NCBI GenBank assembly: GCA_017305455.1
Contig: JAFKKO010000114.1
Coordinates: 1-64,000 of the forward strand
From: Hyphomicrobiales bacterium
GTDB taxonomy: Bacteria; Pseudomonadota; Alphaproteobacteria; Rhizobiales; Xanthobacteraceae
Length of the DNA stretch: 64,000 nucleotides
Direction of reading: 5' to 3'
In this document: in pieces, positions 8,582-18,073 of the stretch
Layout: every line of letters begins with the position of its first letter
Position numbering within the stretch: the stretch's first letter is position 1
Notes under the pieces: model-generated
Databases searched by the model: none
What the model was told of the DNA's origin: nothing
The model's input: only the letters and a program-made list of their open reading frames with translations
Program-made: the position numbers and the translations under genes

Positions 8582-10108
8582 GTGAAGCAGCATACCGTTC
8601 GCACCTACAAATCCGCCGAGCCCCTGCAGCGCGCCGATCAACTGGCGTGGAAGATCGCGGAGGTCGCCTCCGATCCGGTGGCGGTGGAGAACGAGGTGGT
8701 CGAGATGATCGGCAACCGGATCATCGACAACGCCTCGGTGGCGGCGGCCTCGGTCGCGCGGCGGCCGGCGGCCAGCGCGCGGGCGCAGGCGCAGGCGCAT
8801 CCCTATCAGCCGGGCGCGACAGTGTTCGGTCTCGACAGAAACAAGCGCGTTTCGCCGGAATGGGCGGCGTGGGCCAACGGCGTCGCGGTGCGCGAACTCG
8901 ATTTCCACGACACCTTCCTGGCTGCCGACTATTCGCACCCCGGCGACAACATTCCGCCGATTCTCGCGGTCGCGCAGCACTGCAACTTGAGCGGCGCCGA
9001 TCTCGTCCGCGGCCTTGCCACCGGCTATGAAATCCAGGTCGATCTGGTCAAAGGCATCTGCCTGCACGAGCACAAGATCGATCACATCGCCCATCTCGGC
9101 CCGTCGGCCGCCGCCGGCATCGGCACGCTCCTGAAGCTGCCGACCGAGACCATTCTCCAGGCGGTGCAGCAGGCGCTGCATGTCACCACCACCACGCGGC
9201 AGTCGCGCAAGGGTGAGATTTCGAGCTGGAAGGCGTATGCGCCCGCGTTCGCCGGCAAGATGGCGATCGAGTCGGTCGATCGCGTGATGCGCGGCGAGGG
9301 TGCGCCGTCGCCGGCCTATGAGGGCGAGGACGGCTTCATCGCCTGGCTGCTCGGCGGCCCGAAGGCGCAGTATGTGGTGCCGCTGCCGGAGAAGGGCGAG
9401 CCCAAGCGCGCCATTCTGGAGACTTATACCAAGGAGCATTCGGCGGAATATCAGAGCCAGGCGCTGATCGATCTTGCCCGCCGCATGGGCCCGAAGATCG
9501 GCGACCTGTCGAAGGTCGAGAGCATCGTCATCCACACCAGCCATCACACCCATTATGTGATCGGCACCGGCGCCAACGATCCGCAGAAGATGGACCCGAA
9601 GGCGAGCCGCGAAACGCTCGATCACTCGATCATGTACATCTTCGCGGTCGCGCTGGAAGACGGCGGCTGGCATCACGAGCGCTCCTATGCGCCCGAGCGC
9701 GCGCAGCGCCCGGAGACCGTGACGCTGTGGCACAAGATCTCGACGGTGGAAGATCCGGAATGGACCCGCCGCTATCACAGCCATGATCCGAAGGAGAAGG
9801 CGTTCGGCGGCAAGGTGGTGGTCAAGCTCAAGGACGGCAAGGTGATCGAGGACGAACTCGCGATCGCCGACGCCAATCCGCTCGGCGCGCGCCCGTTCAA
9901 GCGTCCGGACTACATCAAGAAGTTCCGCACCCTGGCGGAAGGCATCATCGCGCCGGCCGAGCAGGATCGCTTCATCGCCACGGTCGAGCGGCTGACCTCG
10001 CTCAAGGCCGGCGAACTGAACGAGCTGACATTCACCGTCGATGCCAACGCGCTCGGCAAGGCATCGCCGCACGGCATTTTCGATTGGCAGGCAGGCGCGA
10101 AGCGCTGA
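8582..10108 (+). CDS. prpD: 2-methylcitrate dehydratase, MmgE/PrpD family
   Basis: 508 aa. MmgE/PrpD fold with [20 protein letters not shown] and [14 protein letters not shown] near residues 98-130, the typical signature of PrpD. Starts with GTG at 8582 behind GAGGAA. It dehydrates 2-methylcitrate to 2-methyl-cis-aconitate in propionate catabolism. It is first in the order prpD-prpC-prpB; no prpE and no prpR-type regulator are next to it. Confidence 0.92.
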   Translation: MKQHTVRTYKSAEPLQRADQLAWKIAEVASDPVAVENEVVEMIGNRIIDNASVAAASVARRPAASARAQAQAHPYQPGATVFGLDRNKRVSPEWAAWANGVAVRELDFHDTFLAADYSHPGDNIPPILAVAQHCNLSGADLVRGLATGYEIQVDLVKGICLHEHKIDHIAHLGPSAAAGIGTLLKLPTETILQAVQQALHVTTTTRQSRKGEISSWKAYAPAFAGKMAIESVDRVMRGEGAPSPAYEGEDGFIAWLLGGPKAQYVVPLPEKGEPKRAILETYTKEHSAEYQSQALIDLARRMGPKIGDLSKVESIVIHTSHHTHYVIGTGANDPQKMDPKASRETLDHSIMYIFAVALEDGGWHHERSYAPERAQRPETVTLWHKISTVEDPEWTRRYHSHDPKEKAFGGKVVVKLKDGKVIEDELAIADANPLGARPFKRPDYIKKFRTLAEGIIAPAEQDRFIATVERLTSLKAGELNELTFTVDANALGKASPHGIFDWQAGAKR

Positions 10109-10132
10109 CCCCGGACAGGAAGGATTGCGTTC

Positions 10133-11308
10133 ATGGAAGCGACCACCAAACCCGCCCCGAAGAAATCCGTCGCGCTGTCCGGCGTGCTCGCCGGCAACAC
10201 CGCGCTGTGCACCGTGGGGCGCACCGGCAACGATCTGCACTATCGGGGCTATGACATTCTCGATGTCGCGGAGACCTGCGAGTTCGAGGAGATCGCCTAT
10301 CTTCTGGTGCACGGCTCGCTGCCGACCCGGCCCGAGCTTGCCAGCTACAAGGCCAAGCTGAAGGCGCTGCGCGGTCTGCCGGCCGCGGTGAAGGCCACGC
10401 TGGAACAGATTCCGGCGGCGGCCCACCCGATGGACGTGATGCGCACCGGCGTCTCGATCCTCGGCTGCGTGCTGCCGGAAGCGCACGATCACAACCATCC
10501 GGGCGCGCGCGACATTGCCGACCGCCTGATGGCCTCGCTCGGCTCGATGCTGCTGTACTGGTATCACTTCTCGCACAACGGCAAGCGCATCGAGGTCGAG
10601 ACCGACGACGATTCGATCGGCGCGCACTTCCTGCATCTGCTGCACGGCAAGAAGCCGTCCGCCTCGCATGAGCGGGCGATGCACACATCGCTGATCCTCT
10701 ACGCCGAGCACGAGTTCAACGCCTCGACCTTCACCGCGCGCGTCATCGCCGGCACGGGGTCGGACATGTATTCGGCGATCACCGGCGGCATCGGCGCGCT
10801 GCGCGGTCCCAAGCACGGCGGCGCCAACGAGGTCGCGTTCGAGATCCAGCAGCGCTACCGCGACGCCGATGAGGCGGAAGCCGACATCCGCCGCCGCATC
10901 GAGGCCAAGGAAGTGGTGATCGGATTCGGCCACCCGGTCTACACGGTGTCCGATCCGCGCAACAAGGTGATCAAGGAAGTCGCCCGCAATCTGTCCGCCG
11001 AACGCGGTGACATGCGGATGTTCGAGATCGCCGACCGCATCGAGGCGGTGATGGCCGAGACCAAGAAGATGTTCGCCAATCTCGACTGGTTCAGCGCCGC
11101 GTCGTATTATGCGATGGGAGTTCCGACTGCGATGTTCACGCCGCTGTTCGTGATTTCGCGCACCTCCGGCTGGTCGGCGCATGTGATCGAGCAGCGCATC
11201 GACAACAAGATCATTCGCCCGTCGGCGAATTATGTCGGACCGGAGAACCTGAAGTTCGTGCCGATCGAGGCGCGTGGCAAGGCGTCCGCCAAGACCCGTG
11301 CCGCATAA
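10133..11308 (+). CDS. prpC: 2-methylcitrate synthase / citrate synthase family
   Basis: 391 aa citrate-synthase fold. [16 protein letters not shown] (about 218-233), [13 protein letters not shown] and the late Asp-containing region are the catalytic His/His/Asp environment of short (type II) citrate/methylcitrate synthases. Condenses propionyl-CoA with oxaloacetate. Context between prpD and prpB supports methylcitrate rather than housekeeping citrate synthase. Confidence 0.9.
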   Translation: MEATTKPAPKKSVALSGVLAGNTALCTVGRTGNDLHYRGYDILDVAETCEFEEIAYLLVHGSLPTRPELASYKAKLKALRGLPAAVKATLEQIPAAAHPMDVMRTGVSILGCVLPEAHDHNHPGARDIADRLMASLGSMLLYWYHFSHNGKRIEVETDDDSIGAHFLHLLHGKKPSASHERAMHTSLILYAEHEFNASTFTARVIAGTGSDMYSAITGGIGALRGPKHGGANEVAFEIQQRYRDADEAEADIRRRIEAKEVVIGFGHPVYTVSDPRNKVIKEVARNLSAERGDMRMFEIADRIEAVMAETKKMFANLDWFSAASYYAMGVPTAMFTPLFVISRTSGWSAHVIEQRIDNKIIRPSANYVGPENLKFVPIEARGKASAKTRAA

Positions 11309-11323
11309 CGGAGGATCACCGCC

Positions 11324-12238
11324 ATGACCTATCTGATCGGCGCAACGTTGCCTGCGACTCCGGCCGGCGAGCGCTTCCGTGAATTGCTGAAACGTCCGGG
11401 CATTCTGCAGATTCCCGGCGCGCATAACGGCATGGCGTCGATCCAGGCGCGTGATGCCGGGTTCGATGCGCTCTATCTGTCGGGCGCGGCGATGACCGCG
11501 TCGATGGGATTGCCGGATCTCGGCATGATCACGGTGGACGAAGTCTGCTTCTTCGTCCGTCAGGTCGCGCGGGCAAGCGCGCTGCCGGTGCTGGTCGATG
11601 GCGACACCGGCTATGGCGAGGCGCTCAACGTCATGAACATGGTGCGCGCCTTTGAAGATGCCGGCGCCGGCGCGGTCCATATCGAGGACCAGTTGCTGCC
11701 GAAGAAGTGCGGCCATCTCAACGACAAGAAGCTGGCTGATCCGCGTGACATGGCGGCCAAGGTGGCGGCTGCCGTCAAGGCGCGGCGGCATCTGTTCGTC
11801 ATCGCCCGCACCGATGCTGCGGCGAGCGAGGGTATCGACGGCGCGGTGGCGCGCATCAAGCTTTATCTCGAAGCCGGCGCGGACGCGATCTTCCCGGAGG
11901 CGCTGACCTCGCGCGAGATGTTCCAGGAAGTCGCCAAGCGCCTGCCGGGCGTGCCGCTGCTCGCCAACATGACCGAGTTCGGCAAGACGCCGTTCATCAC
12001 CGCCTCCGAATTCGAGGCGATGGGCTATCGCATGGTGATCTGGCCGGTGTCCTCGTTGCGCGTCGCCAACAAGGCGCAGGAGAAGCTGTTCGCCACGCTG
12101 AAGAAGAATGGCAGCACCGAGGCGGCGGTTCCGGACATGCAGACCCGCGCCGAGCTTTACGCCGCCATTCGTTTGCACGATTACGAGGCGCTGGATGCCT
12201 CGATCGTCGAGACCATCGTTCCGCGCGCCGCCGAGTAG
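11324..12238 (+). CDS. prpB: 2-methylisocitrate lyase
   Basis: 304 aa member of the isocitrate lyase/PEP mutase superfamily. LVDGDTGYGEALNV gives metal-binding residues and KKCGHLNDKKL contains the catalytic KKCGH loop typical of PrpB. Splits 2-methylisocitrate into pyruvate and succinate, closing the methylcitrate cycle. It lies 15 bases after prpC, same operon, with GGAGG just before the start. Confidence 0.92.
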   Translation: MTYLIGATLPATPAGERFRELLKRPGILQIPGAHNGMASIQARDAGFDALYLSGAAMTASMGLPDLGMITVDEVCFFVRQVARASALPVLVDGDTGYGEALNVMNMVRAFEDAGAGAVHIEDQLLPKKCGHLNDKKLADPRDMAAKVAAAVKARRHLFVIARTDAAASEGIDGAVARIKLYLEAGADAIFPEALTSREMFQEVAKRLPGVPLLANMTEFGKTPFITASEFEAMGYRMVIWPVSSLRVANKAQEKLFATLKKNGSTEAAVPDMQTRAELYAAIRLHDYEALDASIVETIVPRAAE

Positions 12239-12272
12239 GAATTGCGCGCGGATTTAGGTTCTGACGAAAACA

Positions 12273-12425
12273 CACTGATCTGTCATGGCCGGACTTGTTC
12301 CGGCCATCCACGCCTTTCCTTGCTGAAATTTTCAAGACGTGGATGCCCGCGACAAAGGGCGTTTGCGCCCGTCTTTGTCGGGCTATGCGCGGACATGACG
12401 AGTTTCTGATTCCATCTGGACAAAA
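12273..12425. repeat. Dispersed palindromic intergenic repeat, copy A
   Basis: Fills most of the prpB-queH gap. It contains GTCATGGCCGGACTTGTTCC with GGCCATCCACG, then GTGGATGCCCGCGACAAAGG, GCGCCCGTCTTTGTCGGGC and a final GACATGACGA, i.e. nested inverted repeats with complementary ends (GTCAT / ATGAC). Three related copies occur in this window (15847, 24970, 46017). Non-coding. Confidence 0.7.
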
Positions 12426-12444
12426 CCTGCTCTAAAACACCGGC

Positions 12445-13125
12445 ATGGAACTGAGCGAACGCAAAAAGCTGATTCCGCCGGGCGGCGAGACCAAGGTCTT
12501 GCTGCACTCGTGCTGCGCGCCCTGTTCCGGCGAGGTGATGGAAGCGATGCTTGCCTCCGGCGTCGATTACACGATCTTCTTCTACAACCCGAACATCCAT
12601 CCCGAGCGCGAGTATCTCCTGCGCAAGGACGAGAACGTCCGCTTCGCCGAGAAGCATGGCGTGCCGTTCGTCGATGCCGATTACGACAAGGATAACTGGT
12701 TCGCCCGCGCCAAGGGCATGGAGTGGGAACCGGAGCGCGGCATCCGCTGCACCATGTGCTTCGACATGCGTTTCGAGCGCACCGCGCTGTATGCGCATGA
12801 GAACGGCTTTCCGGTGATGACGAGTTCGCTCGGCATCTCGCGCTGGAAGAACATGGCGCAGATCAACGACTGCGGACAGCGCGCGGCATCGCGTTACGAT
12901 GGCCTGTCCTACTGGGACTACAACTGGCGCAAGGGTGGCGGCTCCGCCCGCATGATCGAGATCAGCAAGCGCGAGGAATTCTACCAGCAGGAATATTGCG
13001 GCTGCGTTTATTCGCTGCGCGACACCAATGCGCATCGCCGCAGCCAGGGCCGGGAGCCGATCGAGATCGGAACCCAGTTTTACGGCCGGCCCAATCCAGA
13101 CGATGAGCCGAACGGCGCGGCCTGA
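12445..13125 (+). CDS. queH: Epoxyqueuosine reductase QueH
   Basis: 226 aa QueH (formerly DUF208) protein that makes queuosine from epoxyqueuosine in tRNA anticodons. Conserved cysteines are visible in [10 protein letters not shown] (C23, C24, C27), [15 protein letters not shown] and EYCGCVYSL, the metal-binding set of the family. QueH is the cobalamin-independent replacement of QueG. The gene stands alone, after repeat copy A and before the riboswitch of metE; I see no riboswitch in front of it. Confidence 0.9.
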   Translation: MELSERKKLIPPGGETKVLLHSCCAPCSGEVMEAMLASGVDYTIFFYNPNIHPEREYLLRKDENVRFAEKHGVPFVDADYDKDNWFARAKGMEWEPERGIRCTMCFDMRFERTALYAHENGFPVMTSSLGISRWKNMAQINDCGQRAASRYDGLSYWDYNWRKGGGSARMIEISKREEFYQQEYCGCVYSLRDTNAHRRSQGREPIEIGTQFYGRPNPDDEPNGAA

Positions 13126-13170
13126 GTGGGCCACATCCCCTTTGACGAAAGTGGGAATTGATCCTTAGCT

Positions 13171-13395
13171 GTGGGCTGTCGTGGTCCTCGCGGCATTTGT
13201 CGCGAGGCTAAGAGGGAATTCGGTGCGGCGTAAGCCGAAAGCCGGAGCTGCCCCCGCAACTGTAAGCGGCGAGCCATTGCCCATCAGCGCCACTGAAACT
13301 TTCAGTTTCGGGAAGGCCGGGCCATGGCACGGACCCGCGAGCCAGGAGACCTGCCGCGACAGCATGAACGTCCTCGGGCGGGGTGTCCGGTGGTG
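13171..13395 (+). ncRNA. Cobalamin riboswitch upstream of metE
   Basis: Core elements of the AdoCbl/cobalamin riboswitch are present in order: AGAGGGAATTCGGTG, GCTGCCCCCGCAACTGTAAG, GCCACTG with its neighbourhood, GGGAAGGCCGG and the B12 box GCGAGCCAGGAGACCTGCCG at about 13338-13357. It lies in the 348-bp leader of metE. High cobalamin is expected to switch off this cobalamin-independent methionine synthase. Confidence 0.93.
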
Positions 13396-13473
13396 CGGTT
13401 GTGGCGGCGGCACTGTTCCGCGTGCCTCGGCGCGCGTCGCTCTGGCCTTTGCTCCCACATCTGGAGTTGAGCC

Positions 13474-15813
13474 ATGTCTGTTTCTTTTGTTTCCGTTGCC
13501 AGCCTCGGCGCGCCGCGCATCGGCCCGCGCCGCGAATTGAAGATCGCGCTGGAAAGCTTCTGGGCCTGCAAATCCGATGAGCAATCGTTGCTGGAAACCG
13601 CCGCGAAACTGCGCGCCGACAACTGGGCGCGGCAGAAGGCGCGCGGCATCACCGTGATCCCGTCGAATGATTTCTCGCTCTACGATCAGGTGCTCGACAC
13701 CAGCCTGATGGTCGGCGCGATTCCGCAAATCTATGGCTGGAAGGGCGGCGCAGTGTCGCTCGCGACGTATTTTGCGATGGCGCGCGGCGCGGAAGGCGGC
13801 GCCGAAACCTGCGCGCACGGTCATGCGCATCACACCGGCCATGGCGTGCCGGCGCAGGAAATGACGAAGTGGTTCGACACCAACTATCACTACATGGTGC
13901 CGGAATTTTCCAAGGGGCAGACCTTTGCGCTGTCTTCCACCAAGCCGGTCGATGAATATCGCGAGGCGAAAGCGCTCGGCTTCCAGACCCGTCCGGTGCT
14001 GGTCGGCCCGGTGACCTTCCTCAAGCTCGGCAAGAGCAAGGATGCGTCGTTCGATCCGTTGTCGCTGCTCGACGCTCTGGTGCCTGTTTACGTCGATGTG
14101 CTGAAGCGTTTGGCCGCCGAGGGCGCGGAGTGGGTGCAGATCGACGAGCCGTGCCTGGTGCTCGACCTGAGCGACGACGAGCGCAATGCGCTGCGCGGTG
14201 CCTATGCCGCGATCGCGCAGGCGGTGCCCCATGTCAAGATCATGCTGGCGACTTATTTCGGCGCGCTCGGCGACAATCTCGACACCGCGGTGCAGCTTCC
14301 GGTCGCGGGACTGCATCTCGATCTTGCACGCGCGCCGCAGCAACTCGATGCCGTGCTGAAAAAGGCGAAGCCTGATCTCGTGCTGTCGCTCGGCGTGATC
14401 GACGGCCGCAACATCTGGCGCGCCAACCTGCCGGCGATCCTGGATCGCATCGAACCGGTGGTCGCCGAGCGCGGCAAGGACCGCGTGCAGGTCGCGCCGT
14501 CCTGCTCGATGCTGCATGTGCCGATCGATCTGGATGCCGAGACCGCGCTTGATGCCGATATCAGAAGCTGGCTGGCGTTCTCGCTGCAGAAAATGAGCGA
14601 ACTCTCAACGTTGGGCAAGGCGCTCGCTTCCGGCCGCACCGGGGTCGCCGCCGAGCTTGATGCGTCCGCCGCTGCCGCAACGGCGCGCAAGACCTCGCCG
14701 AAGGTCAACAACAGGGCGGTTGCCGATCGTCTGAAGGCGGCCACACCCGACATGATGAGCCGTCACAGCCCGTTCGCCGCCCGCGCCAGGATCCAGCGCG
14801 ACAAGTTCAAGCTGCCGGCATTCCCGACCACCACCATCGGCTCGTTCCCGCAGACCAGCGAGGTGCGCAAGGCGCGCGCCGCCCACACCAAGGGCGCGCT
14901 GTCGGATACTGACTACAACGCGTTCCTGCGCGAGGAGACGGCGCGCACCATCCACTGGCAGGAGGAGGTCGGTCTCGACGTGCTGGTGCATGGCGAGTTC
15001 GAGCGCAACGACATGGTGCAGTATTTCGGCGAACAGCTCGCCGGCTTCGCCTTCACCAAGAACGGCTGGGTGCAGAGCTACGGCTCGCGCTGCGTACGCC
15101 CGCCGATCCTGTTCGGCGATGTCTCGCGTCCGAAACCGATGACGGTGGACTGGTGGCAATACGCCCAGTCGCTGACCGCAAAGCCGGTCAAGGGCATGCT
15201 GACCGGCCCGGTGACGATCCTCAACTGGTCGTTCGTGCGTGACGACATCCCGCGCAGCGAATCGTGCCGGCAGATCGCGCTCGCGATTCGCGACGAGGTG
15301 ATTGACCTCGAGAAGGCCGGCGCGGCGATGATCCAGATCGACGAGGCGGCGCTGCGCGAGGGATTGCCGCTGCGCCGTTCGGAGTGGAAAACCTATCTTG
15401 ATTGGGCGGTGGGCAGCTTCCGGCTCTGCGCTTCGGGCGTGAAGGACGAGACCCAGATCCATACCCACATGTGCTACTCGGAGTTCAACGACATCATCGA
15501 TGCCATCGGCGCGATGGATGCCGACGTGATCTCGATCGAAACCTCGCGCTCGAAGATGGAATTGCTCGACGCCTTCAGGAGCTACAAATATCCCAACGAG
15601 ATCGGTCCCGGCGTCTACGACATCCATTCGCCGCGGGTGCCGGAAGTTGGCGAGATGACCGAGCTGTTGAAGCTTGCGCGCGGCCGTCTGGCGGATGAGC
15701 AGTTATGGATCAACCCGGACTGCGGATTGAAGACGCGCAAGTGGGAAGAGGTCGCTCCGGCACTGGCCAACATGGTGGCGGCGGCGAAGGAAATCCGCGC
15801 GCAGCCGCGCTGA
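13474..15813 (+). CDS. metE: Cobalamin-independent methionine synthase
   Basis: 779 aa, full length for MetE. N-terminal domain starts with [20 protein letters not shown]; the C-terminal catalytic barrel begins near [17 protein letters not shown]. Zinc ligands are recognisable in HTHMCYSEF and in NPDCGLKTR, and [11 protein letters not shown] is a conserved active-site strand. Transfers a methyl group from methyltetrahydrofolate-triglutamate to homocysteine. Expression is under the cobalamin riboswitch just upstream, implying that a cobalamin-dependent MetH is encoded elsewhere (inference). Confidence 0.96.
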   Translation: MSVSFVSVASLGAPRIGPRRELKIALESFWACKSDEQSLLETAAKLRADNWARQKARGITVIPSNDFSLYDQVLDTSLMVGAIPQIYGWKGGAVSLATYFAMARGAEGGAETCAHGHAHHTGHGVPAQEMTKWFDTNYHYMVPEFSKGQTFALSSTKPVDEYREAKALGFQTRPVLVGPVTFLKLGKSKDASFDPLSLLDALVPVYVDVLKRLAAEGAEWVQIDEPCLVLDLSDDERNALRGAYAAIAQAVPHVKIMLATYFGALGDNLDTAVQLPVAGLHLDLARAPQQLDAVLKKAKPDLVLSLGVIDGRNIWRANLPAILDRIEPVVAERGKDRVQVAPSCSMLHVPIDLDAETALDADIRSWLAFSLQKMSELSTLGKALASGRTGVAAELDASAAAATARKTSPKVNNRAVADRLKAATPDMMSRHSPFAARARIQRDKFKLPAFPTTTIGSFPQTSEVRKARAAHTKGALSDTDYNAFLREETARTIHWQEEVGLDVLVHGEFERNDMVQYFGEQLAGFAFTKNGWVQSYGSRCVRPPILFGDVSRPKPMTVDWWQYAQSLTAKPVKGMLTGPVTILNWSFVRDDIPRSESCRQIALAIRDEVIDLEKAGAAMIQIDEAALREGLPLRRSEWKTYLDWAVGSFRLCASGVKDETQIHTHMCYSEFNDIIDAIGAMDADVISIETSRSKMELLDAFRSYKYPNEIGPGVYDIHSPRVPEVGEMTELLKLARGRLADEQLWINPDCGLKTRKWEEVAPALANMVAAAKEIRAQPR

Positions 15814-15846
15814 CATATCCACGCGGATCCAGCGTGGTTTATGTTT

Positions 15847-16000
15847 TGATGGAATCAGAATCCGTTATGCGCGGACTTGATCCGCGCATCCATCTTTTAA
15901 GAAATCGATGGAATGCCGGGTCATAAGGGCGTTCACGCCCGTCTTCGACGGGCTATGCCCGGCAATGACGGGTCGAAAGCTTCCATCAAGACAAAACGCC
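15847..16000. repeat. Dispersed palindromic intergenic repeat, copy B
   Basis: After metE. It contains TTATGCGCGGACTTGATCCG with CGCATCCATC, then CGATGGAATGCCGGGTCATA, GGGCGTTCACGCCCGTCTTC and GGGCTATGCCCGGCAATGAC. The layout is the same as copy A, including the extra internal GGGCGT..CGCCC hairpin. The outer ends (TTGATGGAA / TTCCATCAA) are also complementary. Confidence 0.7.
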
Positions 16001-16009
16001 TCAGACATA

Positions 16010-16037
16010 CGAGGCGGCAGGATGTTCTGCCGCCTCG
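16010..16037. terminator. Hairpin between convergent metE and LysR genes
   Basis: CGAGGCGGCAG and CTGCCGCCTCG form a perfect 11-bp stem around GATGTT. It sits between the metE stop side and the end of the opposing LysR gene, where a bidirectional terminator is expected, though no long T-run follows. Confidence 0.5.
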
Positions 16038-16066
16038 CATTGTCTTCCTGAATTATAATTCGCGGA

Positions 16067-16981
16067 TCAGGTGTGAGCCGGCGCGCTGCGCGCCCGCGTC
16101 CGTTTCAGCAGATGGCTGTTGCCCGGCGTGGCGTCCTGCTTATCGGCGATGCGATGCATGATTGCGAGCGCGCTGCCGAGGATCTGCTCGTCGTGATCGA
16201 CCGGGAACACCACATAGGCCGGCATGAAGAACTCCGGTGCGTCATCGACGATGTGCAGGGTCCTGGCCTCGACATAACGCGAGACAATGCGGGCAGGGAA
16301 GTAACCTGAGCCGCCGCTTTTCAGAATGTGCTGCAGGCCGAGCCAGCCGATGCTGGCGTTCACCGCCGAGCCGCCGAAATTGGGGAAGCATGCGCTGTGG
16401 CGGGCGTAGAATTCCGGGCCCCAATCGACATAGACGTAACCGGCTTGCGGCGTCGGCGGGCTGTCCGGCGTGGTGGACACCATCACCAGACGCTCCTCGA
16501 AAAGCTGCTGCACCTGCAGGCCGGGCCGGCTCTGCGGCGTGTACATCACGCCGACATCCAGCCGGCCTTCGATCAACCCTTGCATGATGTCGGGTTCGAT
16601 GCCGCTTTCCGCCCGAATGGAAATGGTCGGGTTGTTTCGCTGCATTTCCGGCAGCCATTGCAGCAGGAATTCCTCCCACAATCCGATACGGCAGCCGATG
16701 GTCAGCGTGCCGCTGAAACCTTCCGGCAGTCCGATATCGTGGCGCGCCAGTTCGACGGTGCGGACCAGCGTGGAGGCATGACGCTGAAACTGCCGTCCGG
16801 CCTGGGTCAGCGTGGTGCCGGCCTTGTTGCGGACAAACAGGGTGCATCCAAGCTGATCTTCGAGGGTGTGAATGCGAGTGCTGACGGTGGACTGGCTGAC
16901 GTGCAGATGCTCCGCCGCGCTCACGAAGTTTCCCGAAGTGACCACGGTCAAAAAAGTACGTGCGAGTTCAGTGTCCATCAT
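16067..16981 (-). CDS. LysR family transcriptional regulator
   Basis: 304 aa. N-terminal winged helix-turn-helix, residues 3-62, with FLTVVTSGNFVSAAEHLHVS and QSTVSTRIHTLEDQLG, followed by a periplasmic-binding-like effector domain. ATG at 16981 or 16978. It points away from the AT-rich stretch at 17.0-17.5 kb and has no obvious divergent partner gene there. Target and ligand unknown. Confidence 0.88.
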   Translation of the reverse strand: MMDTELARTFLTVVTSGNFVSAAEHLHVSQSTVSTRIHTLEDQLGCTLFVRNKAGTTLTQAGRQFQRHASTLVRTVELARHDIGLPEGFSGTLTIGCRIGLWEEFLLQWLPEMQRNNPTISIRAESGIEPDIMQGLIEGRLDVGVMYTPQSRPGLQVQQLFEERLVMVSTTPDSPPTPQAGYVYVDWGPEFYARHSACFPNFGGSAVNASIGWLGLQHILKSGGSGYFPARIVSRYVEARTLHIVDDAPEFFMPAYVVFPVDHDEQILGSALAIMHRIADKQDATPGNSHLLKRTRARSAPAHT

Positions 16982-17169
16982 GCGGCCCGCTTGTTATCGG
17001 TTACCGCAATATCAACTGCCATTATTATCGGTTTGTCAAAATGATTTGCGCTGCAGATGGGAAGAGGAGCTGCGACTTTCGGTCCACCCCCATTTGGCTG
17101 ATCCCTGAGCTTCGACCGTCCGGTGCGATGATGGCGCGCCGTCTGACGGGCCGGCCTGGTTATGATTTC

Positions 17170-17510
17170 CGCTTCATAGCTTGAGTTATGAACTGTAGAT
17201 CATGAAATCGATTTCATATTATGCGATTGGCCAACCATCGGATTTGTCGATGGAAATATGGACAGAATGTCGCGATTTGAGAAATTGTAATCTATCCCAC
17301 AGCGGCTGTGAAACTGGAACGGCTTTTTGAACGCTAATATTCTCTAGCGATATCAATGACGAAATTTTTCATTTCGAATAAATAGATTGATAGGGCGAAT
17401 ATTATTCGTTTGTCAAAAGCAGTCTTCTCCGTACGTTTCGTGAATAGTTCTGATCGGTAATCCGCGCATCAGGAACGCGAAGATAGTCGCGGCTGACACA
17501 TGCAGCGGGT
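17170..17510. other. AT-rich stretch without a convincing gene
   Basis: Part of the 1.1-kb gap between the LysR gene and the MFS gene. Base composition is clearly more AT-rich than the rest of the window. Only short frames are open and none resembles a protein. It includes a perfect 16-bp palindrome at 17202-17217. Confidence 0.5.
17202..17217. promoter_or_regulatory. Perfect 16-bp palindrome
   Basis: ATGAAATCGATTTCAT reads the same on both strands. It lies about 220 bases upstream of the LysR start, in AT-rich DNA, and is a candidate operator. Its regulator is unknown. Confidence 0.45.
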
Positions 17511-17587
17511 TGAGGACGAGAGCAGCCGACCAGGACCAAAACGATAAGCAACGCGCTGCACCCGTGCTCCGGGAAGCTGGCGCGTAT

Positions 17588-17860
17588 ATGGGAGAGACTA
17601 TCGTGCATGGACCTTGGGTCTGGAACGGCTCCGTCGTGTCCGGCGTCATCGCCGAGAAGCAGTCGATGCCGAGGGCTTTGCGGCCCATCCTCCATGCCCT
17701 TCAGGAAATCTTCGGATACATCGCCCGCGAGGTGGAAGGCCTTGTTGTGGAAGCGCTGACTATTTCGCGCGCCCAAATGCATGTCGTGACGAGGCACGCA
17801 GCGGACAAACCGGTCCACGAGGCCAGCAACGTCCGCAAGGTTTTCGCCAGGCGCCCCAAC
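17588..17860 (+). pseudogene. Relic of formate dehydrogenase gamma subunit (FdsG/NuoE-like)
   Basis: The frame from ATG 17588 reads PRALRPILHALQEIFGYIAR then EALTISRAQMHVV, which matches the FdsG/NuoE motif LPILHAIQ..FGY(I/V)P…A..L..SRAEVHGVV as I remember it. The expected continuation TFYHDF and the [2Fe-2S] cysteine region are absent or unrecognisable, and similarity fades after about residue 70. The gene is therefore degraded; an intact FdsG is about 155 aa. It lies directly before the oxalate/formate-type transporter, and a formate dehydrogenase alpha relic lies at 4746. Confidence 0.6.
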
Positions 17861-18073
17861 GCGAGCGTGCCGGAAGCAGTAGCCGCACATATTCGAAATT
17901 CTGGGAACCCCGGATGCAAAACATCATCTGTCAGCATCCGGAGCAAGGCGGCGCGGGGCGCGACCCCGTGGCCCGCCGGGCAGTCGAGCTGATCGCCGGA
18001 AATAGGCGACGGCTTGAAGACGACGCGGACAATAAGCCGCGCAACGGGCAATGACCCATCGGGAGGAGAAACA

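Noticed and set aside
8360..12178. Very long open frame on the minus strand opposite prpD-prpC-prpB
   Set aside because: The translation is rich in Arg, His and Gln without domain logic. It is the antisense of well-recognised genes and results from high-GC codon bias.
17402..17890. Minus-strand frame in the LysR-MFS gap
   Set aside because: It is antisense to the FdsG-like relic and has no recognisable family or ribosome site.
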